From NCBI RefSeq assembly GCF_946902905.1, contig NZ_OX336385.1:1484501-1548500 (forward strand): a stretch of DNA of 64,000 nucleotides. Direction: 5' to 3'. Below are positions 42,097 to 50,460 of the stretch, one piece after another. The notes below the pieces were generated by a model. The model was not told where the DNA came from. It searched no databases and was given only the letters and a program-made list of their open reading frames with translations. Made by a program: the position numbers and the translations under genes. Positions within the stretch are counted from its first letter, which is position 1; every line of letters begins with the position of its first letter. The stretch is from Streptococcus sp. Marseille-Q6470 (lineage in GTDB: Bacteria > Bacillota > Bacilli > Lactobacillales > Streptococcaceae).

Positions 42097-43470
42097 ATGA
42101 AACTTACGATTCACGAAGTTGCGCGTGCCGTCGATGCAAAAAATGATGTGACAGGATATGCGGATAGCCCGCTAGTCAAGGCTGAGTTTGATAGTCGTTT
42201 GATTGGGCCTGGAGATTTATTTGTGCCACTAAAGGGGGCGCGTGATGGTCATGACTTTATAGAGACAGCTTTTGAAAATGGCGCTGTTGTAACCCTGTCA
42301 GAAAAGGAAGTAGAAGGTCATCCTTACATTTTAGTAGATGATGTCTTGACAGCCTTTCAAGCACTTGCGGCCTATTACCTTCAAAAGACAGGTGTCGATG
42401 TCTTTGCTGTTACAGGTTCAAATGGGAAGACTACTACCAAGGATATGTTGGCTCATTTGCTTTCTACAAGTTACAAAACCTACAAAACGCAAGGAAACTA
42501 CAATAACGAGATTGGCCTTCCCTACACGGTTCTTCATATGCCAGATGATACTGAGAAGTTAGTCTTGGAAATGGGACAGGATCACCTAGGAGACATCCAT
42601 CTCTTATCTGAACTAGCTCATCCAAAGACAGCTATTGTGACCTTGGTAGGAGAAGCTCATTTGGCCTTCTTCAAGGACCGTTCAGAGATTGCCAAAGGGA
42701 AATTGCAAATCGCTGATGGTATGGAGAAGGGGGCCTTACTGTTAGCACCGGTTGATCCCATTGTTGAGGATTATCTACCTGCTGACCAAAAAGTGGTTCG
42801 TTTTGGCCCAGGTGCAGAACTCGAAATTACAGAATTGATTGAGCGTAAGGATAGTTTAACCTTCAAGGCTAATTTCTTGGAGCAGGCTCTCGACTTGCCA
42901 GTAACAGGTAAGTACAATGCGACCAATGCCATGATTGCCTCTTATGTTGCTTTGCAAGAAGGAGTGACTGAGGAGCAGATTGGTCAAGCCTTCCAAAACC
43001 TAGAATTGACCCGCAATCGTACCGAGTGGAAAAAAGCGGCCAACGGTGCGGATATCCTATCAGATGTCTACAATGCTAACCCAACAGCTATGAAGTTGAT
43101 TTTAGAAACTTTCTCTGCCATTCCAGCCAATGAAGGTGGCAAGAAACTCGCAGTTCTGGCAGATATGAAAGAACTTGGAGACCAGTCTGTTCAACTCCAT
43201 AATCAGATGATTTTGAGCATTTCACCAGATGTCCTTGATACTGTTATTTTCTACGGTGAAGACATTGCTGACTTGGCTCAGTTAGCTAGTCAAATGTTCC
43301 CAATTGGTCATGTTTACTACTTCAAGAAAACAGCTGAGGAAGACCAGTTTGAAGCTATGGTTAAGCAGGTCAAGGAAAGTCTTGGTGCACATGACCAGAT
43401 TTTGCTTAAAGGTTCGAACTCTATGAATCTAGCCAAGCTAGTAGAAAGTTTAGAAAATGAGTGCAACTGA
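42097..43470 (+). CDS. murF: UDP-N-acetylmuramoyl-tripeptide--D-alanyl-D-alanine ligase MurF
   Basis: Adds the D-Ala-D-Ala made by Ddl to the UDP-MurNAc tripeptide. The 457 residues include the ATP loop VTGSNGKTTTKD, the NNEIGLPYTVL block and LEMGQDHLGDIHLL. Later blocks are TGKYNATNAMIA, NRTEWKKAANGADILSDVYNANPTAMK and LADMKELGD. The gene overlaps the Nudix gene by 14 bases, so these are coupled. Confidence 0.97.
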   Translation: MKLTIHEVARAVDAKNDVTGYADSPLVKAEFDSRLIGPGDLFVPLKGARDGHDFIETAFENGAVVTLSEKEVEGHPYILVDDVLTAFQALAAYYLQKTGVDVFAVTGSNGKTTTKDMLAHLLSTSYKTYKTQGNYNNEIGLPYTVLHMPDDTEKLVLEMGQDHLGDIHLLSELAHPKTAIVTLVGEAHLAFFKDRSEIAKGKLQIADGMEKGALLLAPVDPIVEDYLPADQKVVRFGPGAELEITELIERKDSLTFKANFLEQALDLPVTGKYNATNAMIASYVALQEGVTEEQIGQAFQNLELTRNRTEWKKAANGADILSDVYNANPTAMKLILETFSAIPANEGGKKLAVLADMKELGDQSVQLHNQMILSISPDVLDTVIFYGEDIADLAQLASQMFPIGHVYYFKKTAEEDQFEAMVKQVKESLGAHDQILLKGSNSMNLAKLVESLENECN

Positions 43471-44068
43471 TTTCGCTAAAGCTATTCAGAGAATGTTGGC
43501 TATCACTGACACTGGACTGACCTATACCAAGGATCCTTTTGACCGTGAACGTTATGAGGATTTACGGCAGATTTTATCAAGTATCTTGCAGGATCAAACA
43601 GAGCTCGATCAAGAGGAATTGACTGCAATTTTAAAACCAACAGGTAGCTATGCAACTCCCTTGATGGATGTGCGGGCATGGATTGTTCAAGACCAGAAGA
43701 TTTGTTTGGTTAGAGGACAAGGAGAGGATACTTGGGCATTACCTGGTGGCTTTGGTGAGGTAGGATATTCTCCCAAGGAAAATATCCGAAAAGAAGTTCA
43801 GGAAGAAACAGGATTTTCGGCAGAAGTAGGCTCTTTATTGGCAGTTTTTGATACCAACCGCTTTCAACTTCAGAACAAGCAGTATGCAAAGTTCGTCTTT
43901 GACTGTCAGTTATTAGATGGACAATTTCAAGAAAATCAAGAAGTTGCTGAATTAGGATTTTTTGACATTTCGGCTCTCCCTCCCTTATCTGAAAAAAGAA
44001 TAACTAAGGAACAAATGGATATTCTTTGGCAGGTTTATCAGGGTGAGCGGGAACAATATATTGATTAG
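43457..44068 (+). CDS. Nudix hydrolase with N-terminal Nudix_N_2 domain
   Basis: A 203-residue protein. A helical N-terminal domain (ATDFAKAIQRMLAITDTGLTYTKDPFDRERYEDLR) is of the type found in YjhB-like pyrophosphatases. The Nudix region ALPGGFGEVGYSPKENIRKEVQEETGF keeps the EEXG acids, while the first Glu of the box is Tyr and the Arg is Lys. Related proteins of this subfamily often vary there, so activity is not excluded. It would hydrolyse a nucleoside diphosphate derivative such as ADP-ribose or CDP-choline; the substrate is not predictable. It starts inside the end of murF. Confidence 0.85.
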   Translation: MSATDFAKAIQRMLAITDTGLTYTKDPFDRERYEDLRQILSSILQDQTELDQEELTAILKPTGSYATPLMDVRAWIVQDQKICLVRGQGEDTWALPGGFGEVGYSPKENIRKEVQEETGFSAEVGSLLAVFDTNRFQLQNKQYAKFVFDCQLLDGQFQENQEVAELGFFDISALPPLSEKRITKEQMDILWQVYQGEREQYID

Positions 44069-44190
44069 AAGCTTTGCTTTATCTTAAGGCCGATAGCTAC
44101 TTTGGAACACAAAAATATAAGAAATAAATGTAAGATAGGCTCTATAGAGATAAGTAAGAGGCCTGCTTATATGAAAATGAGGAAAGTTAC

Positions 44191-44898
44191 ATGAATGTTT
44201 GGGATGCTTTATTTAGCACGCAGCCGACGGAGCCACCCCAATTTGATCTTCTTTGGTATGGAAGTCTATTTACTTTATTGGCATTGACTGTATTTCTTGC
44301 CTATCGTTATGGTGATAAAAAAGTTTGTCAACGATTTTTCCAGATTTTACAGGCGACCCAGTTAATCCTTCTCTACGGTTGGTATTTGGTTAACCAGATG
44401 CCTCTGACAGAAAGTCTGCCCTTTTATCATTGCCGTTTAGCAATGTTTGTAGTGCTTTTGACCCCGGGAGTCTCTAGAGTCAAACAGTACTTTGCTGTGC
44501 TTGGAACCTTTGGGACATTGGCAGCCTTTGTTTATCCAGTGCCAGATCCCTATCCCTTCCCCCACATCGCTATTCTGTCCTTTATTTTCGGACATTTAGC
44601 CCTCTTTGGAAATTCCTTGATTTATCTTTTGAAGGACTACGATGCCAGTTTATTAGATTTCAAACGAATCCTAGTCATCACAACTTCCCTTAATGCTGTG
44701 ATATTTGTGGTTAATCTAATGACGGGTGGAGATTATGGATTTTTGACAAAACCACCATTGGTTGGAAACCACGGTCATTTGATCAATTATCTAGTTGTTA
44801 CGTTGTTCTTGACTTGTGCCATTTACTTAGTCTCTAAGGCTTTTCAGACAATGCTTGAGGAGAAGGGTGAAAGAAGACTACGAATCTGGCAAAAATGA
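44191..44898 (+). CDS. TIGR02206 (YwaF-like) family membrane protein
   Basis: A 235-residue integral membrane protein with about six hydrophobic segments. Family blocks include LPFYHCRLAMFVVLLTPG, FGTLAAFVYPVPDPYPFPHIAILSFIFGH and PLVGNHGHLINYLVV, with conserved His residues in or near membranes. AGGAAAG precedes the ATG. The function is unknown. The gene lies alone in front of the rplM leader. The 120 bases before it hold no evident gene. Confidence 0.78.
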   Translation: MNVWDALFSTQPTEPPQFDLLWYGSLFTLLALTVFLAYRYGDKKVCQRFFQILQATQLILLYGWYLVNQMPLTESLPFYHCRLAMFVVLLTPGVSRVKQYFAVLGTFGTLAAFVYPVPDPYPFPHIAILSFIFGHLALFGNSLIYLLKDYDASLLDFKRILVITTSLNAVIFVVNLMTGGDYGFLTKPPLVGNHGHLINYLVVTLFLTCAIYLVSKAFQTMLEEKGERRLRIWQK

Positions 44899-44918
44899 AA
44901 AAATATTTTCCCAACCGC

Positions 44919-44948
44919 TTGACTTTTATCTGAGAATTTTGATACAAT
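44919..44948 (+). promoter_or_regulatory. rplM-rpsI promoter
   Basis: TTGACT at 44919-44924, an 18-base spacer and TACAAT at 44943-44948. Confidence 0.7.
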
Positions 44949-44952
44949 AGTA

Positions 44953-45031
44953 GGCGGTATTGTTTACCCCATTTGTAAGGCCCCGGAACCTTTCAAATAC
45001 CCCGCGGACCGGAACATCCGCCCTGTAAACA
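44953..45031 (+). ncRNA. Ribosomal protein L13 leader RNA
   Basis: The leader of rplM folds well. GGCGG at 44953-44957 pairs with CCGCC at 45018-45022; ATTTG pairs with CAAAT around a GC-rich inner stem (CCCCGGAACC); TTTAC and GTAAA may pair across. Such leaders let free L13 repress its own operon in Firmicutes. It ends before the AGGAG ribosome site of rplM. Confidence 0.65.
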
Positions 45032-45057
45032 AAAACGACATTCATATAGGAGAAATC

Positions 45058-45504
45058 ATGAACAAAACTACATTCATGGCTAAACCAGGCCAAGTAGAAC
45101 GCAAATGGTACGTTGTTGACGCAACTGATGTACCTCTTGGACGCCTTTCAGCAGTTGTTGCTAGCGTACTTCGCGGAAAAAACAAACCAACATTCACACC
45201 ACACACTGATACAGGTGACTTCGTAATCGTTATCAATGCTGAAAAAGTTAAATTGACTGGTAAAAAAGCATCTGATAAGATCTACTACACTCACTCAAAC
45301 CACCCAGGCGGATTGAAACAAATCTCTGCTGGTGAACTTCGTTCTAAAAATGCAGTTCGTTTGATCGAGAAATCAGTTAAAGGTATGCTTCCACACAATA
45401 CTCTTGGCCGCGCTCAAGGTATGAAATTGAAAGTATTCGTTGGAGCTGAGCACACTCACGCTGCACAACAACCAGAAGTTCTTGATATTTCAGGACTTAT
45501 CTAA
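45058..45504 (+). CDS. rplM: 50S ribosomal protein L13
   Basis: A 148-residue L13. Blocks include [23 protein letters not shown], the [11 protein letters not shown] signature and [17 protein letters not shown] precedes the ATG. It lies 18 bases before rpsI, the universal bacterial pair, behind a structured leader. Confidence 0.98.
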   Translation: MNKTTFMAKPGQVERKWYVVDATDVPLGRLSAVVASVLRGKNKPTFTPHTDTGDFVIVINAEKVKLTGKKASDKIYYTHSNHPGGLKQISAGELRSKNAVRLIEKSVKGMLPHNTLGRAQGMKLKVFVGAEHTHAAQQPEVLDISGLI

Positions 45505-45522
45505 GGAAAGGAACAATAAAGT

Positions 45523-45915
45523 ATGTCACAAGCACAATATGCAGGTACTGGACGTCGTAAAAACGCTGTTGCACGCGTTCGCCTTGTTCCAGGAACTGGT
45601 AAAATCACTGTTAATAAAAAAGATGTTGAAGAGTACATCCCACACGCTGACCTTCGTCTTGTAATCAACCAACCATTCGCAGTTACTTCAACTGCAGGTT
45701 CATACGACGTTTTCGTTAACGTTGTAGGTGGTGGATACGCTGGTCAAGCAGGAGCTATCCGTCACGGTATCGCTCGTGCCCTTCTTCAAGTAGACCCAGA
45801 CTTCCGCGATTCATTGAAACGCGCAGGACTTCTTACACGTGACTCACGTAAAGTTGAGCGTAAGAAACCAGGCTTGAAAAAAGCTCGTAAAGCATCACAA
45901 TTTAGTAAACGTTAA
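45523..45915 (+). CDS. rpsI: 30S ribosomal protein S9
   Basis: The 130-residue S9 begins [21 protein letters not shown] and ends in the basic [17 protein letters not shown] tail that reaches the P-site tRNA. GGAAAGG precedes the ATG. Its last 50 bases recur twice downstream (48537 and 53268), so the 3' end appears to have served as an insertion target without damage to the gene. Confidence 0.98.
   Translation: MSQAQYAGTGRRKNAVARVRLVPGTGKITVNKKDVEEYIPHADLRLVINQPFAVTSTAGSYDVFVNVVGGGYAGQAGAIRHGIARALLQVDPDFRDSLKRAGLLTRDSRKVERKKPGLKKARKASQFSKR
45865..45915 (+). repeat. rpsI 3'-end repeat, copy 1 (putative attL)
   Basis: This is the native rpsI end. The block from AAACCAGG to AAACGTTAA shares about 48 bases with copies 2 and 3. 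Differences between copies are mostly synonymous (GGC TTG AAA versus GGT CTT AAG). Confidence 0.7.
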
Positions 45916-45934
45916 AACTTATTTAAACTTATTG

Positions 45935-45969
45935 AAAGCATTTCGTATCAAAAATACGGGATGCTTTTT
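45935..45969 (+). terminator. rpsI terminator
   Basis: AAAGCAT at 45935-45941 pairs with ATGCTTT at 45961-45967, and CGTAT pairs with ATACG inside. T run follows. It differs from the terminators after copies 2 and 3 of the rpsI end. The next 300 bases to 46268 hold no recognisable gene. Confidence 0.8.
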
Positions 45970-46268
45970 CTGTTCACCCCAAATTTTTGTAACTAGGTGA
46001 TACTTGAAATTAATACAAATTTGGTTGTTTTTGATAAATCTAAGCAACACTACATGATGAAGTGAAAGGGGATGAATCTTTGATAGTATTCACTTATTGT
46101 GAAATATGATATATTTATTAATTAGATGGATGAATACTTCTAGAGTTAAATATAGTATAATAGGGACATACTTTTTGGTTTATTTTTGTTTGTAGTCGGA
46201 TTATGAAAGAATATCCAATATTATGCGATAAGATAGAATGTTACAAAAAAGAAAGGGGATGCAATCCG

Positions 46269-46571
46269 ATGAAGAAAGACAGATTAATTGTATTGACAGA
46301 TGCTGTTCTAGCAATTATTATGACCATCTTGGTTTTAGAGTTAGAAAAACCAACAACACCAAGTCTTGAAGCTTTTTGGGATTTACGGCAAAATTTCTTT
46401 GCTTGTTTTCTTTCCTTTTTCTGGTTGGGATCGTTATGGATGGCACTAAACACATTATGGGAAAAGGTTGAGAAAATTTCCTCAGAAATTATTTGGTGGA
46501 ATTTGTTTCTACTCTTGGAGCGGCAGGAGTTCTCTTTGGAGAATTTCATGCCATCCAAGATACCAGTCTGA
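46269..46571 (+). pseudogene. TMEM175-like K+ channel, truncated
   Basis: The ATG at 46269 (AAGGGG upstream) encodes 100 residues. RLIVLTDAVLAIIMTILVLELEKP is the first-helix signature of TMEM175/DUF1211 channels, with the FSDA-type motif altered to LTDA. A second helix (FFACFLSFFWLGSLWMALNTLW) follows. After WWNLFLL the expected third helix is lost and unrelated residues run to a stop. Full bacterial members are near 200 residues, so this is a fragment. The junction near 46490 joins it to the next open frame. Confidence 0.6.
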
Positions 46572-46855
46572 ATGATGTGGTGGACCGGATCTATATAAAT
46601 GTCAAGGATTTACCGTTTCAGTCCTTGGGAGCTTTAGCTAATATCCTGTCTGATATTAAGAAGGGACTGATTCAAGACAGTCATATCTGGTCTTTCTTCC
46701 AGTCATTTTTCAAACAATATCAGTTGATAATCAGCTTAAATCAGATCTATCAGTTTGTCTATCTTTCTCTGATGGAGATCATGTCCTATCTTCACTTTGA
46801 TTATTGGAAAAAAACGGCTCGGTCAGGAGCTAGTATGAATAAGGAGAACAAATGA
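46493..46855 (+). pseudogene. Fragment of an unrecognised membrane protein
   Basis: The frame opens at a TTG without ribosome site, inside the TMEM175 fragment, and runs 120 residues (VEFVSTLGAAGVLFGEFHAIQD onward) to overlap the channel gene below by four bases. One hydrophobic segment at the start and several amphipathic stretches are seen. It looks like the C-terminal part of a longer gene whose front was replaced by the TMEM175 piece. I do not recognise a family. The alternative, a frameshift within one gene, fits less well because the residues do not continue a TMEM175 helix. Confidence 0.45.
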
Positions 46856-47175
46856 AACGTTTAAAAATGTTATGGCATATTATGCAGGTTACGGGTTTTA
46901 CTCGGTTTGCTCTGAGTTTTGTGACCTTTGTTTTTGGGTCAGGAGGCGTGCTTTTCCTAGTTGAACCTGCTATCACAAATTACGGAGACGGTCTTTGGTA
47001 TGCTTTTGTGACTTCGACGACTGTCGGCTACGGGGATCTCCTAGCTGTGACCTTGATTGGAAGGATTACCAGTGTCTTCTTGACGATTTATGGGCTCATA
47101 TTTTTTGGCTGTTTATCAGCTGTTATTTTTAATTATTATACCAATTTAAATAAGGAAAGAGGAGAGGACAAATGA
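46852..47175 (+). CDS. Small two-TM potassium channel
   Basis: A 107-residue protein of the Ion_trans_2 type. A first TM (FALSFVTFVFGSGGVLFLV) is followed by a pore helix and the selectivity filter TTVGYGDL, then a second TM (ITSVFLTIYGLIFFGCLSAVIF). No RCK or other gating domain is present, so it would be a minimal KcsA-like channel working as a tetramer. AAGGAG precedes the ATG. It overlaps both neighbours by four bases (ATGA), so the three genes form one operon with the DUF389 gene. Confidence 0.88.
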   Translation: MKRLKMLWHIMQVTGFTRFALSFVTFVFGSGGVLFLVEPAITNYGDGLWYAFVTSTTVGYGDLLAVTLIGRITSVFLTIYGLIFFGCLSAVIFNYYTNLNKERGEDK

Positions 47176-48221
47176 CTGCCAATTATTCAACACGGGAATA
47201 CCGTGAGAAATTATACGATGACCTTCATGTTCGATTGAGAGATACAGCGATTTTGATGTGTGCAATTTTTATTGCCTCTATCGGACTAAATATGAATTCA
47301 ACAGCTGTCATTATAGGAGCCATGTTGATTTCACCTCTCATGACACCGATTGTTGGACTGGGATTCGGTTTAGCTATTTTTGATACGCGTTTAATCAAGC
47401 AATCTCTAGAGGTTTTATTGACTCAAGTGTTGGTCAGTTTGCTTGTCTCGACTCTGTATTTCTGGATTTCTCCCTTGTCTTATGCAAGTAGCGAGTTGAT
47501 TGCACGAACCTCTCCAACCATTTGGGATGTCCTCATTGCTATTGCTGGTGGGATTGCTGGTGTGATCGGTTCAAGGAAAAAAGAAGCAAACAATATCGTG
47601 CCAGGAGTAGCCATTGCTACAGCTCTGATGCCGCCTATCTGTACTGCTGGCTATGGTTTAGCTAATGGGAATGTACGATTTTTATTGGGGGCTCTCTATC
47701 TTTTCTTGATCAACTGTGTCTTTATCATGCTAGCCAACATTGTTGGAACAAGAATTTTGATGAGAAAATCTCCTTTAACTTCATTTAAAGAGCTGAGCAT
47801 TAAAATGAGAATTGGCTTGATATCTTTGATTGTATTGTTGATTCTTCCAGCTAGCTATTCGGCAGTTACTCTGACAATAGAACAAGCGCGCAAAGAAGGG
47901 ATCAAACAGTTTGTAGGAAAAGAGTTCGCCAATTATACGGTTATTAATCAAGTCTACAAGTCAAGTAACAATGAATTGGTCTTGACGGTTGTTGGAGATC
48001 CGATTTCAGAAGAAGAATTAGAAACACTCCACCAAAAACAAGCCTCTTACGGTATTCAATCTGTTCAATTGAAAGTGAATCAAGTTCAGAACTCGCCAAC
48101 ATTAGATAGTGAAGCGACCAAGGAATTTTATGAAAACATTGACAAGTATATTGATCAAAAACTCTCTGAAAAAGATTCACAAAACGATCTCGTAAAAGAA
48201 AATGAAGCAGACAAGGATTGA
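47172..48221 (+). CDS. DUF389 (TIGR00341-like) membrane protein
   Basis: The 349-residue protein has the DUF389 core: AILMCAIFIASIGLNMNSTAVIIGAMLISPLMTPIVGLGFG, then IAGGIAGVIGSRKKEANNIVPGVAIATALMPPICTAGYGLANG. About five or six TM segments are followed by a soluble C-terminal tail. Function is unknown; linkage to a K+ channel suggests an ion-related role. AAAGAGGAG precedes the ATG overlapping the channel stop. It ends the first accessory segment after rpsI. Confidence 0.85.
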   Translation: MTANYSTREYREKLYDDLHVRLRDTAILMCAIFIASIGLNMNSTAVIIGAMLISPLMTPIVGLGFGLAIFDTRLIKQSLEVLLTQVLVSLLVSTLYFWISPLSYASSELIARTSPTIWDVLIAIAGGIAGVIGSRKKEANNIVPGVAIATALMPPICTAGYGLANGNVRFLLGALYLFLINCVFIMLANIVGTRILMRKSPLTSFKELSIKMRIGLISLIVLLILPASYSAVTLTIEQARKEGIKQFVGKEFANYTVINQVYKSSNNELVLTVVGDPISEEELETLHQKQASYGIQSVQLKVNQVQNSPTLDSEATKEFYENIDKYIDQKLSEKDSQNDLVKENEADKD

Positions 48222-48383
48222 GGACAATGAACTGAATCGGTTTTTACGCCGTGTTTTTCTTGTATCTTCCTCTTTCTTACTTATAGCAGGTTGTTTTTGC
48301 TTGAATAAGAAATAAATTAGAAGTTCTATCATCTAAGAAAAATGATGAACAAAAAATCATTTAACTAATGGTGTGAACGTTTA

Positions 48384-48587
48384 GTGTTTATCAGCTCCAT
48401 TCTCTGTAATTTTGGGGGTAAAATCCACACCATTCGGATAAAATTAGTTGAATTTGATTGGAAAAAAGCTTTTATAAAAGCGGAGAAAAGTCTTGATATT
48501 ACGCTGTTTTTAGTCCAACTGAAATTCATACTTTCCAAACCAGGTCTTAAGAAAGCTCGTAAAGCATCACAATTTAGTAAACGTTAA
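48384..48587 (+). other. Open frame ending in an rpsI C-terminal tail (insertion scar)
   Basis: A 67-codon frame whose last 16 residues, [16 protein letters not shown], copy the S9 tail exactly, while the first 50 residues resemble nothing known. There is no clear ribosome site at its start. I read it as a rpsI 3' remnant at an insertion junction, not as a gene. The remaining bases of 48222-48798 hold two terminators and no other gene. Confidence 0.6.
48537..48587 (+). repeat. rpsI 3'-end repeat, copy 2 (putative att site between two segments)
   Basis: AAACCAGG through AAACGTTAA repeats the end of rpsI with a few synonymous changes. The next ~50 bases, including TTCGAAAGAAT and the terminator, are shared with copy 3 but not copy 1. 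It lies 2672 bp after copy 1. Confidence 0.75.
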
Positions 48588-48613
48588 TTCGAAAGAATTA
48601 CTATATTTACAGA

Positions 48614-48640
48614 GAGCACCTTTCGGGGTGTTCTTTTTTT
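48614..48640 (+). terminator. Terminator after rpsI-end copy 2
   Basis: GAGCACC at 48614-48620 pairs with GGTGTTC at 48627-48633; a run of T follows. The same terminator is at 53344. Confidence 0.8.
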
Positions 48641-48753
48641 AGTGACACCTTGTAGATTTTTAATTAGGAATCTCATTGAATGCTATCAGGTAATTGAAAA
48701 AATTCATCGATAATATCCTATTTCTTCATACTTTAGTCTAATACCTATAATGT

Positions 48754-48797
48754 AAAAAAACTCTAGCTATCAGATAGTTGATAGTTAGAGTTTTTTT
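48754..48797 (-). terminator. mleR terminator (symmetrical)
   Basis: An A run and CTCTA-G-CTATCA pair with TTGATAG-TTAGAG and a T run. It ends the minus-strand mleR and could also stop plus-strand transcripts. Confidence 0.85.
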
Positions 48798-48798
48798 G

Positions 48799-49677
48799 CT
48801 ATTCATATGATCTAATTAGATTAAATAAGGACTCTACTTCTGATGACGGTGTAGCTGATTTGAGATAAGCGTAATAAACTGTAAATGTGATCTGGTCCTC
48901 CGGGATTAGAGGGATCTTTATTAAATCATCATCTTCATCAGAAAGTGCGATATCAGCTAGTAAACTAAGGCCAATTCCTTTCTTTAAAAGTTCTTTAAGA
49001 ATGACAATGTCATCAGTCTTAAAGAATATTTCTGCCTTGTTTTGATACTTTTGATTAAGGAGTTCAAAAGCTTTCAGGTGAACAAAGTGTTCGTCTAAAA
49101 GGATGAAGGATTGCTCTACTAATTCTTCAAAAGAGAGGGAAGGAGCAGTAGCAAGAGTATGGTTCTTAGATAAAACGACATATAGTTCTTTTTGAAAGAG
49201 TTCGTGCGTCTCTATTGAAGGATGATTGAGTGGTTCAATCAAACCGAGTAGGCTTGCGTCAAGGTCTCCCTTGAGGAGAAGGTTTAATAACTCCACGGAG
49301 CCACCGCGAATAGGGCGTACCTTTTTTAAAAAATCGAATTTATCTTTTTCCTTCAAGGCGGCAAAGAGATACTGAATGATAATAGGAGGGAATCCGACAG
49401 TAGAGTAATGTGCCAAGGAGCGATTAATTTCTTTGTGAGCAGAACTGATCTCAGGTAAGATCTGTTCTGTGTGTTTCAGAAGGATTTGCCCTTGGGGAGT
49501 TAGTTTGAAGGAACGATGTGAGGGATCGTGGTGAATCAATTTGCAATTAAAAGATTCCTCTAAGCGCTTGATGGCATAAGAAATAGATGGTTGGCTGACT
49601 TTGTGTTGTTTTGCTACTTCCGTATAGGATTGAAGCTGGCAGAGGTCATAAAAATATTGTAGATCTTTTAAATTCAT
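48799..49677 (-). CDS. mleR: LysR-family regulator MleR of the malolactic genes
   Basis: A 292-residue LysR protein. The winged HTH reads LQSYTEVAKQHKVSQPSISYAIKRLEESFNCKLIHHD near the N-terminus. The periplasmic-binding-like sensor domain includes STVGFPPIIIQYLFAAL. It resembles MleR of lactococci and S. mutans, which activates the malolactic enzyme gene in response to malate. Here it is transcribed away from mleS, with a small XRE gene between them in the same direction. I see no convincing LysR box by eye. Confidence 0.85.
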   Translation of the reverse strand: MNLKDLQYFYDLCQLQSYTEVAKQHKVSQPSISYAIKRLEESFNCKLIHHDPSHRSFKLTPQGQILLKHTEQILPEISSAHKEINRSLAHYSTVGFPPIIIQYLFAALKEKDKFDFLKKVRPIRGGSVELLNLLLKGDLDASLLGLIEPLNHPSIETHELFQKELYVVLSKNHTLATAPSLSFEELVEQSFILLDEHFVHLKAFELLNQKYQNKAEIFFKTDDIVILKELLKKGIGLSLLADIALSDEDDDLIKIPLIPEDQITFTVYYAYLKSATPSSEVESLFNLIRSYE

Positions 49678-49804
49678 ATGGGCTCACTTTCAATAGTTGG
49701 AGAAGGAAAATAAGTGGAAATCACCAGATAAATAATTTTTATCCGTATCCCACAATTTGACTATACGAGTATTCACCAGTTAAAATGTAAGTGAGTCAGG
49801 GATC

Positions 49805-50155
49805 TCAAAGATTATCTAAGATACTTTCAAAAATGACCAACATCTTTTCTCGTTTATCAATGGGGAGCTGTTTAACCTTCATGTTGATTCTTTTGAGTGA
49901 AAGATTGTCAGTCTTATCAGAGGTTGATTCAAGGCTATCAAAATTGAAAAATTCCTCTGGGGTCATCTCTAGGGCGTCAATCACTTTTTCGAGACTGTGA
50001 ATGGTCAGATTCACATTTTGGTTTTCGAGTTGATTGATATACTTAAGCCCGAGTCCCGCTTGTTCCGAAAGTTCTTCCTGGCTCATTTTATTCTGTGTTC
50101 GAAAATATTTCACTTTTTGAGAAATATATTGTTGTAAATAGTTTTTAGTTGTCAT
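49805..50155 (-). CDS. XRE-family regulator with helix-turn-helix
   Basis: A 116-residue protein starting at the minus-strand ATG at 50155. The HTH_3 domain is VKYFRTQNKMSQEELSEQAGLGLKYINQLENQNVNLTIHSLEKVIDALEM. The tail QLPIDKREKMLVIFESILDNL is a helix possibly used for dimerisation. The ribosome site is weak; an upstream ATG at 50221 would add 22 residues. Dyads made of ATACAA and TTGTAT lie just before this gene and at the divergent mleS promoter, so it probably represses itself and maybe mleS. It resembles the repressors of small defence or mobile modules. Confidence 0.75.
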   Translation of the reverse strand: MTTKNYLQQYISQKVKYFRTQNKMSQEELSEQAGLGLKYINQLENQNVNLTIHSLEKVIDALEMTPEEFFNFDSLESTSDKTDNLSLKRINMKVKQLPIDKREKMLVIFESILDNL

Positions 50156-50164
50156 ATAAATAGA

Positions 50165-50179
50165 ATACAAGTTTTGTAT
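50165..50179. promoter_or_regulatory. Putative operator of the XRE regulator
   Basis: ATACAAGTTTTGTAT is a 15-base dyad ten bases before the XRE start. AATACAAAGTATT at 50200-50212 is another short dyad. Confidence 0.5.
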
Positions 50180-50384
50180 GACAAAAAAACACCTTAAAAA
50201 ATACAAAGTATTATATAACAAACTTATAGGATATTTATTTTAATTAGGATTGCCAATTTGTATGATTAGTTTCTTTTAGTAAAAAATTTTAGTAAAGAGT
50301 GATTATCAATATTAGTGTTTTAAGTATAAAAAAGCTTTTCAGAAAATTGTTCTCGTAGACCCATTATAACATATGCGTACACGA

Positions 50385-50437
50385 TTGTATTCTATATACA
50401 ACAAAGTTTTGTAAACGGTTTATTTTAGTGGTATAAT
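50385..50437 (+). promoter_or_regulatory. mleS promoter and operator-like dyad
   Basis: TTGTAA at 50409-50414, 17-base spacer, TATAAT at 50432-50437 with TGG before it. TTGTAT-TCTAT-ATACAA at 50385-50401 is an upstream dyad with the same arms as the XRE site, and ACAAAGTTTTGTAAA overlaps the -35 box. The rest of 50213-50384 shows no gene. Confidence 0.6.
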
Positions 50438-50460
50438 ATAAGCAAAAAGGAGGTTGCACT

